Below, piece after piece: positions 16,574 to 24,441 of a DNA stretch of 64,000 nt. A program made the position numbers and the translations under genes. The DNA comes from Pseudomonas sp. UBA4194 (lineage in GTDB: Bacteria; Pseudomonadota; Gammaproteobacteria; Pseudomonadales; Pseudomonadaceae). The stretch covers positions 25,982-89,981 of the forward strand of contig NZ_DFUE01000043.1 of the NCBI RefSeq assembly GCF_002379585.1. The letters run 5' to 3'. A model generated the notes under the pieces. It saw only the letters and a list, made by a program, of their open reading frames with translations, ran no database searches and was not told the origin of the DNA. How positions within the stretch are numbered: the stretch's first letter is position 1; the number at the start of each line of letters is the position of its first letter.

Positions 16574-17535
16574 GCATGACCAGTGCCCCTCAGATCACGG
16601 CCTTGGTGCACACCTTGCGCCATGAAGCCGAAGGCATCATGAGCGTTGAGTTACGCCCCTATGGCGACACCGTATTCGCACCGTTCGAAGCCGGTTCGCA
16701 CATCGACCTGCATCTGCCCAATGGGCTGGTGCGAAGCTATTCGCTATTGAATTCGCCGAGCGACCAGGGCCGCTACGTGGTCGGCATCCTGCGCGACCGC
16801 AAAAGCCGTGGCGGCTCGGAGTATGTGCACGGGCAGCTACGGGTGGGCACCACCCTGCGTATCTCGCAGCCGCGCAATAACTTCAAGCTCGACAGCGAAG
16901 CGTCCCACAGCGTGCTCGTGGCCGGTGGCATCGGTATCACGCCGATCTACTGCATGTTCCGCCAACTGCTTGCGTTGGGGAAATCCGCAGAGCTGATCTA
17001 CTGCGCTCGCTCACGCAAGGAAGCGGCGTTGCTGGAAGAGCTCAGCGGCGTCAATGCCAAAGTGCTTTACCACTTCAACGACGAGAAGGATCGTGCGCCG
17101 GATCTGGCCGAGTATCTGGCAGGCCAACCCGCCGACACGCACTTCTACTGCTGCGGCCCGACCCCCATGCTCGATGCCTTCGAAAGCACCTGTGAGCGCT
17201 TGGGTTATCCACACGCTCATATCGAGCGCTTCACCGCCGCCGAGGTCCCGCCAGCGGCCGATGCACAGACCTGCTACGACGTGGAGCTCAAGAGGTCCGG
17301 GAAGACGCTGTCGGTAGACGCGGGGCTCAATCTGTTGGACGTATTGCTCGAAGCGGGCTGCGATATCGATTACAGCTGCCGCGAAGGGGTGTGTGGCTCC
17401 TGCGAAACCAGAGTGCTGGACGGCGACATTGACCATCGCGACGGCGTATTGACCAAGGCCGAACGTGCCGCCAATACGTCCATGATGGTCTGCGTATCGG
17501 GCTGTAAAAGTCGACGCCTGGTGCTGGATCTCTGA
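16570..17535 (+). CDS. PDR/VanB-type oxidoreductase (flavin, NAD, 2Fe-2S)
   Basis: 321 residues, the electron donor of the Rieske oxygenase. Flavin-binding RSYSLLN is near 56, NAD-binding VAGGIGITP near 117 and FYCCGPTPMLDAF near 193. The C-terminal plant-type ferredoxin domain has CREGVCGSC then Cys 29 residues later (MMVCVSGC). This domain order (FMN/FAD - NAD - 2Fe-2S) is that of phthalate dioxygenase reductase and VanB. It is the last gene of the operon, starts within the RidA stop and is followed by a terminator 24 bases after its stop. Confidence 0.94.
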   Translation: MSMTSAPQITALVHTLRHEAEGIMSVELRPYGDTVFAPFEAGSHIDLHLPNGLVRSYSLLNSPSDQGRYVVGILRDRKSRGGSEYVHGQLRVGTTLRISQPRNNFKLDSEASHSVLVAGGIGITPIYCMFRQLLALGKSAELIYCARSRKEAALLEELSGVNAKVLYHFNDEKDRAPDLAEYLAGQPADTHFYCCGPTPMLDAFESTCERLGYPHAHIERFTAAEVPPAADAQTCYDVELKRSGKTLSVDAGLNLLDVLLEAGCDIDYSCREGVCGSCETRVLDGDIDHRDGVLTKAERAANTSMMVCVSGCKSRRLVLDL

Positions 17536-17558
17536 ACCACGCTACCCGTGATTTCATG

Positions 17559-17583
17559 GCCGACGCTTCGTCGGCTTTTTTTT
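17559..17583 (+). terminator. Rho-independent terminator of the catabolic operon
   Basis: Seven-base-pair GCCGACG / CGTCGGC stem with a three-base loop, followed directly by eight or nine T. It is 23 bases past the reductase stop, so the operon at 3047 ends here and the porin needs its own promoter. Confidence 0.93.
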
Positions 17584-17590
17584 GCCGTAT

Positions 17591-17627
17591 TTTTCATATA
17601 CGTCGAAACACAGTTCATACGTGAAAC
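17591..17627 (+). promoter_or_regulatory. Distal dyads upstream of the porin
   Basis: Two related units, TTTCATATACGTCGAAAC (from 17592) and GTTCATACGTGAAAC (17613-17627), each with TTC/GAA half-sites. The second is a 13-of-15 match, reversed, to the unit at 1513. They lie about 195-230 bases before the predicted porin transcription start. Possible enhancer-binding protein sites. Confidence 0.45.
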
Positions 17628-17732
17628 ACTACCGCGCACTTATTAGTTCCCGATTGCTCCTGTTTCGCCCACACAGTGTGCACTTGAGTAATGCAGTCGA
17701 CGCGCAGTTTCACTGGCGGTACAAAAAAACAT

Positions 17733-17755
17733 GTTTCGCATATAAATAATTGATC
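17733..17755 (+). promoter_or_regulatory. Proximal dyad and IHF-like site of the porin promoter
   Basis: GTTTCGCATATAAA (17733-17746) matches 12 of 14 bases of the unit at 2876 upstream of the operon. Overlapping it, the reverse strand of 17743-17755 reads GATCAATTATTTA, 12 of 13 with the IHF consensus WATCAANNNNTTR. IHF bending between an activator site and a -24/-12 promoter is the usual arrangement; the assignment is inference. Confidence 0.45.
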
Positions 17756-17794
17756 AGCCTCACATTTATTTTTAGAGGCGTCGCTCGATGTGTT

Positions 17795-17810
17795 TGGCAT
17801 AGTTTCTGCT
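17795..17810 (+). promoter_or_regulatory. Sigma-54-like (-24/-12) promoter of the porin gene
   Basis: TGGCATAGTTTCTGCT with GG and GC correctly spaced; predicted start near 17821, leaving a leader of about 150 bases before the ATG at 17971 in which I see no ORF or riboswitch-like structure. Same pattern as the boxes at 1586 and 2987. Confidence 0.6.
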
Positions 17811-17970
17811 ATCTCTAGGACGAACCGTAGAAAAAACAACGTACCACCCACGAAACAACACTTAACTTTAAGCGAGCAACAGTGCCGGATTCGCACAACG
17901 TTCAATATAGAGCGTGCAGGCAACTGTGGCCGATCACTTAGTGCACTACCAACTTGCAAGTGAGGTCGAG

Positions 17971-19197
17971 ATGAACAAATTCATGTTGGGGCTGGGGCTC
18001 TTGGCATGCAGCGCCGTCACCATGGCCGAACCGGGCCCTACCACCCCGGATGCACGGCCGGTCGCGAAGAAACCGGTACCGCACATTGCGTGGCGCAGTG
18101 CAGATGGCGACGCGTCTTTCGACCTGGGCGGCGCGCTGCGTGCCAACTGGCGCGACGAACATTGGGATACCACAGAGAACGACACTCGCTGGCTGTTCGA
18201 CACGTTCCGCCTGGACCTCAAGGCGAGTTACAAAAAGGCCTTTGTCGACGTCAACTACTGGTTCTACGACGAGAACAAGCGCTCCATCGACCGTGGTTAC
18301 GCCGGCTACAACTTCACGCCCAACTCCAGCGTGCAGCTGGGCTTGCCATTCAAGCCTTTCGGCGTGGAACCCTATCCCCAGTTCGGCTGGAGCTTCCATA
18401 TCCCCTTCTTCATGGGCTACGGCGTCAGCTCGGGCTCAGGTTTGAAGTACACCTACAAGGACAAGGAATGGGATGTGCAACTGGGTTATTTCCCGCGCAT
18501 GTCACCCATTGGCGTCCGCTATTCCGGTGAAATCGGTCGCTACGCCGACCTCAAGGAAAACGCCATCGCCTTCACCCAGTCTCGCCAAGACAACGAGAAG
18601 CGCAATCAGGTCAATGCCCGCGTCGCCCGTACCTTCGCCAGTGGCGACTGGAAGACCGAGATCGGCGCCTCGCTGGCCGCCTCGCAGCTCTACAACGAGA
18701 CCACCGATGACAACGGCAGCTACTGGGCGGGCGGCGTCCACACCGTCATCAATAAGGGCCCGTGGACCGTCACTGCGCAAGGCATTCGCTACGAGTTCGA
18801 TCCGAAGAACCCCAACGGTGTGAGCGACGATTCGGTGCTGATGGGGGGTAACGGCCTGACGCCAGCCTACCTGATCGCGGCCAAAGCGACCCTGGCGGCG
18901 GTGAACGTGGGCTATGACATCTTCACCCCCAACCTCGGCCAGTTGAAGAAGGTCAAGCTGTACACCGACTACAGCCGCATGATGAAAGACAAGAGCGGCT
19001 GGGACGACTCACAGATGTTCACGTTCGGCGCGCAGTTCATAGCCATGCCGATCATGGCCTGGGTCGACCTGACCTGGGCCAGGAATGCCAACCCCTATGG
19101 CGGCGCAGAGAACGGCACAGGCTGGACAAGCACTTCCTCGGTAGGCAGCAACGATTGGTACTACCGTACCAATCTGAACATCGGTTATTACTTCTGA
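17971..19197 (+). CDS. Outer-membrane porin (OprP/OprO-like beta-barrel)
   Basis: 408 residues. Signal peptide of about 19 residues (MNKFMLGLGLLACSAVTMA). The mature protein shows repeated amphipathic strands rich in aromatic residues and ends in Phe (NLNIGYYF), the outer-membrane assembly signal. The pattern LDLKASYKKAFVDVNYWFYDENKRSIDRGYAGYNF resembles the phosphate-selective porin O/P fold. The start is set by GAGGTCGAG just before 17971. Its position after the operon and a promoter of the same type suggest that it admits the same substrate across the outer membrane; that link is inference. Confidence 0.85.
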   Translation: MNKFMLGLGLLACSAVTMAEPGPTTPDARPVAKKPVPHIAWRSADGDASFDLGGALRANWRDEHWDTTENDTRWLFDTFRLDLKASYKKAFVDVNYWFYDENKRSIDRGYAGYNFTPNSSVQLGLPFKPFGVEPYPQFGWSFHIPFFMGYGVSSGSGLKYTYKDKEWDVQLGYFPRMSPIGVRYSGEIGRYADLKENAIAFTQSRQDNEKRNQVNARVARTFASGDWKTEIGASLAASQLYNETTDDNGSYWAGGVHTVINKGPWTVTAQGIRYEFDPKNPNGVSDDSVLMGGNGLTPAYLIAAKATLAAVNVGYDIFTPNLGQLKKVKLYTDYSRMMKDKSGWDDSQMFTFGAQFIAMPIMAWVDLTWARNANPYGGAENGTGWTSTSSVGSNDWYYRTNLNIGYYF

Positions 19198-19249
19198 GGT
19201 GGTACCGGTTGTGGGATCGGCTTAGGTGTGGGGGGCTTGGGGGGAGTGG

Positions 19250-19272
19250 GACGCGGCTTACGCCGCTGCTAC
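19250..19272 (+). repeat. REP element
   Basis: GACGCGGCTTACGCCGCTGCTAC, a Pseudomonas-type REP with a GCGGC-TTAC-GCCGC hairpin. The same 23-mer recurs at 25649 and several times at 31275-31526. It stands 53 bases after the porin stop. Confidence 0.88.
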
Positions 19273-19368
19273 ATGGTTGGGGTTGCGGCGTAGGTGTGGG
19301 GGAGTGGTCGGAATGGAATGTGCATGAGGGCGTGGGTACGCTGTCTTTTCATCGAGGTACCCTTTCCC

Positions 19369-20250
19369 ATGCGCCATCTAGACACAGATTGTCTTGCTGC
19401 TTTCGTTGCGGTCATCGATTGCGGTGGTTTTACCGCTGCCGGCGAGCGAATCGGCAAGACTCAAGCCGCCGTGAGCCTGATGCTCGGTCGGCTGGAGGCC
19501 AGAGTAGGCCGTAAATTGCTGGACCGCTCACGGCGCGGTGTGACCTTGACCGAACACGGCGAGCGCCTGATCGGTTACGCACGCCGCATCCAGATGCTCG
19601 AAGATGAGGCACTGGCGGCGCTGGAGTGCGGCCAGGAGGCCACGCGCATTCGTATCGGCATGCCAGACGATTACCTCGAAACCCTGGGCTGCGAGCTGAT
19701 GCAGGCTTTCACTCAGCGCCATCCGCATCTGCAGGTAGAAATCATCTGCGATTTCTCCTCGCGCCTGGAAGCCATGATTGCCGAAGGCAGCATCGACATC
19801 GCCATCATCACTCGCGCCAACGCCAAGCGACAGGGCGAACTGCTGCGCTGCGAGCCGATGCTGTGGTGCGCCGCGCCGGGGCACTTTCCCGAGCAGCAAC
19901 GCACCTTGCCCTTGTCGTTGTTCACCGAGAGCTGCCGGGCACGGCCGCAGATCATCGAAGCATTGGACCGCCTTGGCACGCCGTGGCGGGTCGTCAGCTC
20001 GTCCTCCCATTTGCCGGGGGTGATGCATGCTGTACGTCTGGGCACGGCGGTGACTGTGCTGCCTGCATCCGTGGTGCCGCCGGGTTGGCGGATTTTACGC
20101 GGCGAGCCATTCCCGGAACTGCCAAGCATCGAACTGGCCTTGCTGATGCCCGAGCACGCCCTGCTCAACACCCGGCGCCTGGCGCATTTCGTCCATGATC
20201 GGTTCCAGGCGGCCCACTTGCCTCACAGCGAAGCGATTGCCGCTTTGTAG
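19369..20250 (+). CDS. LysR family transcriptional regulator
   Basis: 293 residues. The N-terminal winged HTH is at residues 4-62 (DTDCLAAFVAVIDCGGFTAAGERIGKTQAAVSLMLGRLEARVGRKLLDRSRRGVTLTEHGERL). The effector-binding domain starts near 88 (RIRIGMPDDYLETLGCELMQAF). The ATG at 19369 is preferred over in-frame upstream ATGs because LysR proteins begin a few residues before the HTH. It converges on, and overlaps by 28 bases, the aminotransferase gene of the TRAP operon, so control of that operon is possible but would not be from a shared divergent promoter as is usual for LysR. Confidence 0.92.
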   Translation: MRHLDTDCLAAFVAVIDCGGFTAAGERIGKTQAAVSLMLGRLEARVGRKLLDRSRRGVTLTEHGERLIGYARRIQMLEDEALAALECGQEATRIRIGMPDDYLETLGCELMQAFTQRHPHLQVEIICDFSSRLEAMIAEGSIDIAIITRANAKRQGELLRCEPMLWCAAPGHFPEQQRTLPLSLFTESCRARPQIIEALDRLGTPWRVVSSSSHLPGVMHAVRLGTAVTVLPASVVPPGWRILRGEPFPELPSIELALLMPEHALLNTRRLAHFVHDRFQAAHLPHSEAIAAL

Positions 20251-21449
20251 CCGTCGAGCAACGCCTGCAAGGCCGCGTCGTCATGGGCGAAGGTCAGGTA
20301 AACCCGGCCAAAGGCGAAAGGCATGGTCATCACTCCATGGCGCCGCAAGGCTTTGTGCAAGGCGAGGGTCCAGTCACTGTCGGCCACTTGCGCGGCTTCG
20401 GCATAGTTGCGCGGTGCCACGGCGCAAGGCCACAAGGTGAACACCGAGCCGTAACCGCTGGTGCTCACTGCGATGCCCTTTTGCGCAAAGGCCGCGACAA
20501 GGTCGGCCCGCAGCCTGTCACCCCGCGCCAATAACGAGGTGTAGTCTGCGCCCGCCAACTGTTTCAACGTCGCCAGCACGGCCGCGCACGCCGGTGGCGC
20601 GCCGCTGTAAGTACCAGCGCGGATGATCTTGCCCTGCTCGAACAGCGTCATGTACTCGGGCTTGCCTACCAGCGCAGCGACGGGCACGCCGCTGCCGATG
20701 GCCTTGCCGACGGTGGCCAGATCCGCTTCGGCGCCCAACAGAGTGCCGCTCAGACCGGCATGCAGCCGCAGCCCCATCAGCACCTCGTCGAGGATCACCA
20801 ACGCGCCGTTGGCGTGAGCCAGATCGCTGAGGTGTTTCAGATAGCCGGGCGCAGGCTCTATACAGCCGGCGTTGGCCAGCACCGGCTCCACCACCACGGC
20901 GGCGATATCGCGGTAATCGCGGAACAACTGCTCGGCGTCGGCAAAATCGTTGTAGCGCAACAGCAGCATGCCGTCCTGCTCGGGCCGTCGAGTATCCGCC
21001 ATGAGCGCTGTGGGGTGGCCGGCGTTGCCGAAGGCGACCGCGTCATACCAACCGTCGTAACCGGCAGCGAACTTGACGATGCGCCCCCGTCCGGTGGCCA
21101 CTCGCGCGGTGCGGCAGGCCAGGTGCACCGCTTCACTGCCGGTGTTGACGAAGATCACCTGGCTGAGATCGCCAGTGAAACCCGCCAGCGCCGCTGCGGC
21201 ACCCTCCTCGTCGGCATGGGCAAACGACGGCATCGGACCGTTGCACAGCGCTGCACTGGTGGCGGCGACCACCGCAGGCTCGGCATGGCCCAACATGGTC
21301 GCACCGAACCCCATCGCCGTATCGACGTAGCGCACGCCCTGCTCGTCCCACAGCCAGGGGCCCTCGGAACGGCCGACGCTGAAGGCCTGGCCACCGATTT
21401 CCGGCAAAGCGCGGCCGCCGCTGGAAATTCCACCGATCAAATGTTTCAT
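20223..21449 (-). CDS. Class III PLP aminotransferase (glutamate-1-semialdehyde aminomutase-like)
   Basis: 408 residues. PLP-site features: NTGSEAVHLACRTAR near 100, AAGYDGWYD near 127, LVILDEVLMGLR near 213 and the Schiff-base Lys in TVGKAIGSGVP near 251. The family moves an amino group from amino acids, beta-amino acids or amines, or shifts it within a molecule. It is last in an operon behind the TRAP genes, 30 bases after dctM, so it probably acts on the solute they import. GAGA seven bases before 21449 favours this ATG over the one at 21455. It is not the haem-pathway HemL by context. Confidence 0.86.
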   Translation of the reverse strand: MKHLIGGISSGGRALPEIGGQAFSVGRSEGPWLWDEQGVRYVDTAMGFGATMLGHAEPAVVAATSAALCNGPMPSFAHADEEGAAAALAGFTGDLSQVIFVNTGSEAVHLACRTARVATGRGRIVKFAAGYDGWYDAVAFGNAGHPTALMADTRRPEQDGMLLLRYNDFADAEQLFRDYRDIAAVVVEPVLANAGCIEPAPGYLKHLSDLAHANGALVILDEVLMGLRLHAGLSGTLLGAEADLATVGKAIGSGVPVAALVGKPEYMTLFEQGKIIRAGTYSGAPPACAAVLATLKQLAGADYTSLLARGDRLRADLVAAFAQKGIAVSTSGYGSVFTLWPCAVAPRNYAEAAQVADSDWTLALHKALRRHGVMTMPFAFGRVYLTFAHDDAALQALLDGYKAAIASL

Positions 21450-21479
21450 CTGCATTTCTCTACACAATAAGGGGGTGGA

Positions 21480-22766
21480 TCAGTAACCCATGACGCGAGG
21501 CAGCCACTGGGTCAGGCTGGGGAAGAACACCAGCAGGGCGATGGCGAATGCGGTAGCGATCCAGAATGGAATCAACCTTCGCGATACGGCACCAATGTCG
21601 ATGCGGCCGACGTTGCACACTACGAAGATGTTGGTGCCGATAGGCGGTGTGAACAGTCCCCAACCCAACGTCATGGTGAAGATCAGGCCTATCTGGTAAG
21701 GCTCGAAACCGGCTGCCTTGGCCACTGGCACCAGGATCGGCGCGAGGATGATCATTGCGGGCCCCAGGTCCAGCCAGAATCCCACTACCTTCAGGACCAG
21801 GATGACCAGCAGGATGGTGATCAATGGACCGGTGTGCATATCGACGATCCATGAGGCCACCGTGTGGGGCACCAGTTCGAAAGTCAGAATCCAGCCGAAC
21901 GGCATCGCCACGGCCATGATGATCATCACCGAGCCGGTGATGGTCACAGCTTCCGTCACTGCCGGGAACAGGTCCCGCCAGCCCAGTTGTCGATAGATCA
22001 CGGTGCCTACTGCCAGTGCGTAGAGCACGGAGAGCGAGGCGGCCTCGGTGGCGGTGGCGAAACCGGTGACGATTGAACCCAGCACCATGATCGGCATCAA
22101 CAGGGCCGGCAGGGCACCTAGCAGATCGCGACGCAATTGTGCCCAGTCCATGTGGCCTTCGACCTTGGGAAAACCCTCGCGCACCCCGACCACGTAGGCA
22201 GTAACCATGAACACCGCCGCCAGCATGACGCCGGGGATCACCCCGGCCATGAACAGACCACCGATGGAGGTATTGGTAAGAACGCCGAACATGATCAGGA
22301 TCACGCTCGGCGGAACGATGATGCCCAAGGTGCCGGAAGCAGCGGTGACCGCAGCGGCGAAGGCCCGCGGGTAGCCACGCTCTTCCATCACTGGAATCAT
22401 CACTTTGGCCACCGTGCCAGTGTCGGCGGTGGCCGATCCGGTGAGGCCGCCGTAGACAAAGGCGGTGGCGACGTTGACCAACCCCAGACCGCCACGAAGA
22501 CGACCGAAGCAGTGCTCGGCCACGCGCATGATGCGCAGGGTCAAGCCGCCGCGATTCATCAGCTCACCGGCGAGCAGGAACAGCGGGATCGAGGCCAGGG
22601 TGGACGAGTCGGCGCCGCGCAGCGTCTGCTGGGCCAGCCACGCCAATGGCAAGTGCAGGTCGCCGAACAGCAGGGCAGCAATGGTACCGCCTGCCATCGC
22701 CCACACCACGGGCAAACCGGCCAGCAACAGGCACAGAAAAGCCAGGAACAGAATCAGGACAGTCAT
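21480..22766 (-). CDS. TRAP transporter large permease (DctM)
   Basis: 428 residues with about 11-12 membrane segments and the DctM-family features AMAGGTIAALLFGDLHLPLAWLAQ, LFLLAGELMNRGGLT and GGLTGSATADTGTVAKVMIPVMEERGYPRAFAAAVTAASGTLGIIVPPS. This subunit carries the solute using a sodium or proton gradient. The start is the ATG whose first bases overlap the stop of the small permease gene; the long N-terminal extension in the same frame is noncoding. Confidence 0.93.
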   Translation of the reverse strand: MTVLILFLAFLCLLLAGLPVVWAMAGGTIAALLFGDLHLPLAWLAQQTLRGADSSTLASIPLFLLAGELMNRGGLTLRIMRVAEHCFGRLRGGLGLVNVATAFVYGGLTGSATADTGTVAKVMIPVMEERGYPRAFAAAVTAASGTLGIIVPPSVILIMFGVLTNTSIGGLFMAGVIPGVMLAAVFMVTAYVVGVREGFPKVEGHMDWAQLRRDLLGALPALLMPIMVLGSIVTGFATATEAASLSVLYALAVGTVIYRQLGWRDLFPAVTEAVTITGSVMIIMAVAMPFGWILTFELVPHTVASWIVDMHTGPLITILLVILVLKVVGFWLDLGPAMIILAPILVPVAKAAGFEPYQIGLIFTMTLGWGLFTPPIGTNIFVVCNVGRIDIGAVSRRLIPFWIATAFAIALLVFFPSLTQWLPRVMGY

Positions 22767-23257
22767 GGACGCGCTCCGGTACGGATCAGGCGAACAAGGC
22801 GAACCAGCGCCAGCAGCGCGAGCATGGCCGCCGCGCTGATCAACGCCGCTGAGCTCAGCCCCGCCGGCCAACGCAGCACCGGCGTCGGTGCCCAGCCGGT
22901 GCGGGCGATGAACGCGCTGCCGCTGTACAGCAGCCAGCCACTGATGCCCAGCAGGGCCAGGCTGGCGAATGCGTCGAGGATTTTCTGCACCTTGACGGGC
23001 AATAAGTTGGCCAGGCCCTGAAAGCGCACGTTTTCATGGCGGATTTCAGCGATCACGGTGCCGATGAAGGTCACCCAGATGAAGCCGATGGTCGCGATCT
23101 CGAATGACCATTCGAAGCCATGCAGGTTGAAGTAGCGCGAAAACACCCCCGCCAGAATGGCCAGGAAGGTGACGGTGAACATCACCGCGCCGGCCACTGC
23201 CAGGGCACGCTCCGGCCAGCCGCTGGGCGGTTGGTCCGGGTGTTGAGTGATGGACAT
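22763..23257 (-). CDS. TRAP transporter small permease (DctQ)
   Basis: 164 residues with four membrane segments, the first at about 16-40, and the conserved W/E-rich pattern between segments 2 and 3 (LHGFEWSFEIATIGFIWVTFIGTVIAEIRHENVRF). It is the accessory membrane subunit between the binding protein and the large permease. It overlaps dctM by ATGA and begins 2 bases after the dctP stop, so the three are one translational unit. Confidence 0.9.
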   Translation of the reverse strand: MSITQHPDQPPSGWPERALAVAGAVMFTVTFLAILAGVFSRYFNLHGFEWSFEIATIGFIWVTFIGTVIAEIRHENVRFQGLANLLPVKVQKILDAFASLALLGISGWLLYSGSAFIARTGWAPTPVLRWPAGLSSAALISAAAMLALLALVRLVRLIRTGARP

Positions 23258-23259
23258 GG

Positions 23260-24282
23260 TTACTGGCCTTGCGCGTCGCGGCGCAGCTGATTGACGAAGT
23301 CTTCACCCCAGACCTTGCCGAACTGGGTGTAGACCGGGCTGGTCAGCTCGCGGAACGGGCCGGGTTCGACATCGTTGAACTTGACGCCCTTGGCTTGCAT
23401 TTCGGTCTGGATCCTGGCGTAAACCGCTTCGAGCTGAGAGCGATACCAGGCGGTGGCGTCGACCACGGCCTTGTCCAGCGCAGCGCGCTCGGCAGCGTCC
23501 AAGCCTTCGTAGCGGTCCTTGTTGATGAACCAGAAGTTGGCCGACCACACGTAGTTGGAAACAGAAACGTTCTTCGCAACCTCAAACCATTTCTGGTCGT
23601 AGAAATCCCGCAGTTCAGGTTCCACACCATCCACCACCCCGGATTGCAGCGAGGTGTAGACCTCACCGAACGGAATCGACTGGCCCAGGGCGCCAAGCTG
23701 TTTGATAGTCGCCAGGATCACGGGATTCGGCGGGGTACGAATCTTCAGGCCGCTAAGGTCTTCGGGCTTGAGGATGGGACGTTTGCTGTTGGCAAACTGG
23801 CGAAAGCCGGAGTCAAGGGCTGAAAGCATGACGAAGCCGTGGTCCTGGCCCATGGTCAGGAATTTCTTGCCGGCGGCGCTATCGAGATAGGCATGGACAG
23901 CGGCGGCGTCCTTGAACAGAAACGGCAGCGACAGGGCGTTGAGGCGTGGATCGATGCCATCGGTGGAGCCGCCCAGGCCGATGTCGATAGCTCCCGCACC
24001 GACGGAGTCGACGATGGGGGCTTCATCACCCAGTTGGCCGTCCGGGTAAAGCTGCACTTTCAGCTCGCCCTTGGTCTGTTCGCTCACCTGCGCGGCAAAA
24101 CGCACCATGGCCTGGTTGATCAGGCTGTCGGAGCTTGAGGCGTGGGCCAGGCGCAATGTCTGGGCTGCCATCGCACCGTCTGCTCCGATCAGCAGCGCCA
24201 GACTGGTGAGGGCACTCAGGGCAAGTTTTTTACGAGAAGACGTTCTGAACACGGCGGCGACCTCTGGGTGAAATAGCGTCAC
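23260..24282 (-). CDS. TRAP transporter substrate-binding protein (DctP)
   Basis: 340 residues with a signal peptide to about residue 39 (LALSALTSLALLIGADGAMAAQ). The DctP/DctP-like signature is present: LRLAHASSSDSLINQAMVRFAAQVSEQTKGELKVQLYPDGQLGDEAP and the conserved Arg in LKIRTPPNPVI that clamps the carboxylate of the ligand, followed by FGEVYTSLQSGVVDGVEPE. The ligand is thus probably an organic anion with a carboxylate. First gene of the TRAP/aminotransferase operon; a 159-base spacer before it must hold the promoter. Confidence 0.92.
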   Translation of the reverse strand: MTLFHPEVAAVFRTSSRKKLALSALTSLALLIGADGAMAAQTLRLAHASSSDSLINQAMVRFAAQVSEQTKGELKVQLYPDGQLGDEAPIVDSVGAGAIDIGLGGSTDGIDPRLNALSLPFLFKDAAAVHAYLDSAAGKKFLTMGQDHGFVMLSALDSGFRQFANSKRPILKPEDLSGLKIRTPPNPVILATIKQLGALGQSIPFGEVYTSLQSGVVDGVEPELRDFYDQKWFEVAKNVSVSNYVWSANFWFINKDRYEGLDAAERAALDKAVVDATAWYRSQLEAVYARIQTEMQAKGVKFNDVEPGPFRELTSPVYTQFGKVWGEDFVNQLRRDAQGQ

Positions 24283-24441
24283 AGCTATTAACCATGACGG
24301 GCCGCTGGAGCGTCAATCGAGGGATGGCCATCTGCGATTAAGATGCGAAATGTGACCATACGATTATTTATGGAAAGTGCAGTGGGGGTTGCAAACAGGG
24401 TGCATCTGCCCCCCAGCTCTCTGATAACCCAACGCTGAGCA

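Noticed and set aside
22137..23021. A 294-codon plus-strand frame across the TRAP genes.
   Set aside because: His/Gln-rich shadow of the dctM/dctQ coding strand with no family pattern; both minus-strand genes are clear.
24390..24405. A TGCA...TGCAT stretch upstream of dctP read as a -24/-12 promoter on the minus strand.
   Set aside because: The GG of the -24 element is missing (ATGCACC), and the distance to the gene is over 100 bases; not comparable to the three boxes at 1586, 2987 and 17795.
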